From: Niastella yeongjuensis
GTDB lineage: Bacteria > Bacteroidota > Bacteroidia > Chitinophagales > Chitinophagaceae
Assembly (NCBI RefSeq): GCF_900110245.1
Contig: NZ_FOCZ01000020.1
Location: 1 to 64,000, forward strand
DNA: 64,000 nt
Direction: 5' to 3'
Below the pieces are notes generated by a model. The model searched no databases, was not told the DNA's origin, and saw nothing but the letters and a program-made list of their open reading frames with translations. This document shows positions 60,721 to 64,000 of this stretch, in pieces. Positions within the stretch are counted from its first letter, which is position 1. Every line of letters begins with the position of its first letter. The position numbers and the translations under genes were made by a program.

Positions 60721-63700
60721 TTAAAAAGTACACTTTACGCCAACTGTTATGCTTTTAGGTTCGGGGCTGCCAGTGAGATAATCCGGATCTATTTTGCCCG
60801 GCGCAGCCTTCCATATCAATCCCAGGTTATTGCCGATACAATAAAAACTCAATGCCTGCAGTTTCATTTTTTTCAGCCCGGCCGCAGGTAAATTATAGGT
60901 TACCGATGCATCGTACAATCGGATATGATCTCCTTTCACCACCAACGGCATGGCATTGCTGTAGAACAGATTCCGGGAAGGGTCAGCATTCAGGGCAGGA
61001 ACATCTGTTTTATTTTCATCGCCCGCCACCTGCCAACGGTTTGCATAGTCATCCAAACCCGCTACCACCATACTCAATGGCCGGCCATAGTTAATGGAGC
61101 TGCGCCTGAAATAATATTTGGCTTTGAATACAAGCGTAGCAGCTACAGTAAACCGCCCATAACTTAAAGAACTAAAAAAACTGCCTGAATAGATAGGCAC
61201 CCTGGAACCCACCCGTTCCAGGCTATTGGGCGAAGCCGTGTAAATGGAGTCGTAGTTTTTGCTCAGCTCCCCATTCAAATAACCTTGCGGATCGCCACTT
61301 GCATCCAGCTTGCCCCACTTATATGCATACAGTGAATTTACTGCATCGCCCACCTTTGGAGTTAATAAATCCGGTTCAGTATAATACCAGGCCTGATTAT
61401 ATGAAGCATCATAACGGGTAACCTTATTGGTGGTTTTGCCAAGCAGTAACAAAGTATTCAACCGCCATTGCTTCCCAAAGGCATGATTGGTTGCGAGGCT
61501 TACATCAAAGCCACTTCCTTCCATAGCTGCATTGTTACCCCAGAAAAAGCTACTGCCCAGGGTTGGGTCCTGAGCTCCCTGTGCCAATAAAAAGCTTGAT
61601 TTCCGGCGGTAATAGTCAACACTTAATTCCAGTTGTTTTTTCCGGTCTGCCAGATCGATACCAACATTGAACAAACCGCTCTTTTCCCATCGGAGAAAAG
61701 GGTTATTGGGGCTAATAATACTCATTTGAACGGCATTGAACTGGTTGGTGCCAGCCTCTATCACCGCAGAGGTATAAGCGGTAGTGCGTTTATCGACATT
61801 ACCGCTTAAGCCATACGATGCCCTGAGTGTGCAATAAGGCAAAAATGACGTCTTGGGATAAAAGGATTCATCCCCGGCATTCCACCTAAAACCCGAAGAC
61901 CACAGAGGTATACTTTGGCGATTTGTTTTCAGGCCAAAGAGATTGGATTGGTCTATCCGCCCACTAACAGAAAAGGTATATCTGCGCCTTACGGTGAATG
62001 CGGTATTGATATAAGCAGAAGGATAAAAATCAAAACCGGCGCCTATCCGATTTACATTGAGCACACGATCTGTTGATGATGGATCATAAAACAATGGATA
62101 GTTCCCGTCAAATTTTGTAGCAGGGACGGCCCGGTTGCGATCGCCATAATACCCAAAATAGCGCATGGCAAAGCTGTCTGTTCTAAACTTTCCAAATTCC
62201 ACCCCGCCCAGGGCCGAGATGCGCAGATTCCGCTTCTTATTCCACTCAAAATTCAACTGCACCCGCGCTTTATTGGCTGTGTATTCATTGGTGCCGTAAT
62301 CAAGGATGCCACCAAGCGGGATCAAATAGTCCGCAACACCGCCATTACTGCTGGCAAACCTGTTCTGCAAATTCCGGGCATAGTAAGATGCGGCGCCTTT
62401 TATATCATTTATTTCTTCTGCGCCCTGCTGCCGCTCATAGATAAACTGCACGTTTAAATCACTCGTCAGATGAAATTTACCTGTTAGGGTTAACCGGGAG
62501 TGCCGTCCTTTTTGGAAAGTGGCTGTTTCCCGGTTTTCCTGCAGCGGGCGATACGCCCAGTCCTGCAACAACCCCGATACACTATCTTTATAATGTGGTT
62601 TCAGGTCACGCGGCACTTCCTCATTCAGATCTGAATAAGGAAAAAATCCATCCGGGGTGGCATGCACCGTAGACCGCGTGTCGGTAAAAAACACCTGCAC
62701 ACCAAACTCACACAAATTCTTAGCATAGCTCAGGTTACCCGTAAGGGTGGTCCGTTGCTGGTACGACTTAACCTGCGTCATCCCTTTATTTTCAAAACCA
62801 CCACCCAGGTAATACCGCAGGTTTTCACCGCCACCGGCAACACCCAGCGTATGCCTGGTTGTTAAACCGGTCTGGTACAACAAACGACGCTGATCATCGC
62901 GTACATCTTTTGAACGGAGGCTGTCGAGCTCCGCCTCCATCTCTTTCTCGGTAATTGATTTCGCATTGTATCGTTGCCTGATCTCCACGTCAGGCGGCAC
63001 CAGTGTGTAATAGGAATTGAGATCGCCTTTAAAACAACTATTATCGAAAAGCATGCTATTGATCCCGATGTATTCTTTTGAGCTTGGCAGCGGCAGGTAC
63101 CAAAGGTCAGGCTTTGCCGTTATAGTGAGGGAGCTGTTCAGTTCAAGGATTGGTCTTTTCCTGTCATTCCCCTTTTTTGTAGTAAGTACAATGACGCCAT
63201 TGCCGGCGCGGGCGCCCCAGATAGACGTGGCCGCAGCATCTTTCAACACTGTAATGTTTTCAATATCGTTCGGGTTAATATTCCTGATATCTCCATAATA
63301 AGGGAGATTGTCTACTACATACAAGGGGTCTGTATTGGCGAACAGGGTGCTTTGTCCGCGAACGGAAATAAAAGGCAGGTTGGTGTTGGGCATTCGGTTC
63401 ATATTGACCAATACCCCTGCTGCCCGTCCGCCGATCTTTGTTAAGATGGAGGTTTCGATCTGACGATCGAGTTGTGATTTGGATACCTGGGAGTAAGCGC
63501 CGGTTGCCTGTCCTTTGTAGAGAAACTGAAAACCGGTATTGATGAGTTTAGACACACTATCGAGCGTAACCAGGTTCAGTTTCATCCGCACGTGCAAAAG
63601 GGTATCGCCGTGCAATTCATAAACGTCGGGTTCATAGCCCACCCGGCTACAACTGAGCTGTTGTTCACAGGCAGCATTATCGATGATCACTTCCCCATTG

Positions 63701-64000
63701 CTGTTTGTCATAACCGACTGGCGATTGGGGATGGTCACCGAAACCCAGTCTAACGGAGCCCCATATAATCCGGTTATCACCACCTTTAATGGTCTGGGAG
63801 AGATCTGGATAGAACCGTCTTTTATTTTATATTGTAAGGGCTGCCCCTGAAAGATCCGATTTAGTAATGCCTCTACAGTGAGGCTGTCTTCCCTGCAGTA
63901 CACGGGGGTTGTACACCGCATCCATTCCGTTCTCACAAAAACCGTCAAATCAGTGTACCCATGAATATCTTCCAGTACTACAAAAAGCGGCTTCCCGTTA
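60721..64000 (-). CDS. SusC/RagA TonB-linked outer-membrane channel, partial
   Basis: The frame stays open to the right edge, so the true start is outside the window; at least 1,092 aa are visible. The first part is an STN domain (LTVEALLNRIFQGQPLQYKI), then a carboxypeptidase-like beta domain (VVITGLYGAPLDWVSVTIPN), a plug (PFISVRGQSTLFANTDPLYV; VLKDAAATSIWGARAGNGVI) and a 22-strand barrel ending VGVKCTF. An STN domain points to control by an anti-sigma/sigma pair, expected beyond the edge. It imports the substrate bound by the SusD partner, powered by TonB. Confidence 0.85.
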   Translation of the reverse strand, partial: NGKPLFVVLEDIHGYTDLTVFVRTEWMRCTTPVYCREDSLTVEALLNRIFQGQPLQYKIKDGSIQISPRPLKVVITGLYGAPLDWVSVTIPNRQSVMTNSNGEVIIDNAACEQQLSCSRVGYEPDVYELHGDTLLHVRMKLNLVTLDSVSKLINTGFQFLYKGQATGAYSQVSKSQLDRQIETSILTKIGGRAAGVLVNMNRMPNTNLPFISVRGQSTLFANTDPLYVVDNLPYYGDIRNINPNDIENITVLKDAAATSIWGARAGNGVIVLTTKKGNDRKRPILELNSSLTITAKPDLWYLPLPSSKEYIGINSMLFDNSCFKGDLNSYYTLVPPDVEIRQRYNAKSITEKEMEAELDSLRSKDVRDDQRRLLYQTGLTTRHTLGVAGGGENLRYYLGGGFENKGMTQVKSYQQRTTLTGNLSYAKNLCEFGVQVFFTDTRSTVHATPDGFFPYSDLNEEVPRDLKPHYKDSVSGLLQDWAYRPLQENRETATFQKGRHSRLTLTGKFHLTSDLNVQFIYERQQGAEEINDIKGAASYYARNLQNRFASSNGGVADYLIPLGGILDYGTNEYTANKARVQLNFEWNKKRNLRISALGGVEFGKFRTDSFAMRYFGYYGDRNRAVPATKFDGNYPLFYDPSSTDRVLNVNRIGAGFDFYPSAYINTAFTVRRRYTFSVSGRIDQSNLFGLKTNRQSIPLWSSGFRWNAGDESFYPKTSFLPYCTLRASYGLSGNVDKRTTAYTSAVIEAGTNQFNAVQMSIISPNNPFLRWEKSGLFNVGIDLADRKKQLELSVDYYRRKSSFLLAQGAQDPTLGSSFFWGNNAAMEGSGFDVSLATNHAFGKQWRLNTLLLLGKTTNKVTRYDASYNQAWYYTEPDLLTPKVGDAVNSLYAYKWGKLDASGDPQGYLNGELSKNYDSIYTASPNSLERVGSRVPIYSGSFFSSLSYGRFTVAATLVFKAKYYFRRSSINYGRPLSMVVAGLDDYANRWQVAGDENKTDVPALNADPSRNLFYSNAMPLVVKGDHIRLYDASVTYNLPAAGLKKMKLQALSFYCIGNNLGLIWKAAPGKIDPDYLTGSPEPKSITVGVKCTF

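Overview
The window looks like a chromosomal stretch of a Bacteroidota bacterium, most likely of the family Chitinophagaceae (Chitinophaga/Niastella type). The pointers are a SusC/SusD pair, a DUF6520 secreted peptide, WG-repeat and YD-repeat proteins, AT-rich intergenic DNA, a TAnnTTTG promoter box and lipoboxes of the Bacteroidota kind. No rRNA, tRNA or CRISPR array was seen. Family assignments are made by eye from motifs, not from searches.

Layout. Bases 1-5.3 kb are accessory and eroded: seven phased copies of a GTGGTCAGCATCACCGGAATG-type repeat (probably an IS21-type end), a small gene with an in-frame TGA, an ApeA/HEPN-like protein with an R-x4-H motif, an orphan hypothetical and a lipoprotein. 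Bases 5.4-12.0 kb hold three arylsulfatases, two long ones without export signals in one operon and a divergent exported one. Bases 12.4-16.5 kb carry an O-acetyltransferase and an SDR / TetR / NmrA-like operon with two matching operator palindromes. Bases 16.6-23.5 kb form a second eroded accessory zone: a 5'-truncated Mrr-like nuclease, a GNAT-like gene with a 58-aa partner, group II intron fragments, a truncated TPR gene, a WG-repeat gene and a 531-bp element with 22-bp perfect terminal inverted repeats.

Bases 23.5-28.6 kb hold an S9 peptidase, an HdeD-like membrane protein and a secreted coiled-coil protein. Bases 28.6-51.1 kb are the most striking part. Four ~1,320-1,390-aa secreted YD-repeat/DUF5977 paralogues, a thioredoxin/GPx-like protein without catalytic Cys, and an RHS-core protein ending in an HNH nuclease followed at once by a DUF4265 immunity-like gene appear to form two same-strand operons. 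Both operons start behind a conserved ~330-bp leader with three copies of an ATAGACGTGT-type site spaced 20-21 bp. Two copies of the same site lie upstream of the coiled-coil gene, suggesting one regulator for all three.

Bases 51.1-57 kb encode a two-component system (TPR histidine kinase plus NarL-type regulator), a small outer-membrane barrel and a hybrid histidine kinase, followed by a junction of two gene fragments (an XDH/IorB-like piece and a sulfatase piece with a nonsense codon). Bases 57.6-64 kb contain an M57-like metallopeptidase lipoprotein, an HTH protein, a DUF6520 peptide and a SusD/SusC pair whose SusC runs off the right edge.

A dispersed sequence (core GGTTCGAAATTTGTCCAGTC-CCCGAC, resembling the 3' arm of a tRNA and usually followed by a terminator hairpin) recurs through 4.3-22.4 kb. 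The intron fragments sit inside copies of it, so it appears to be both a module boundary and the intron's target.
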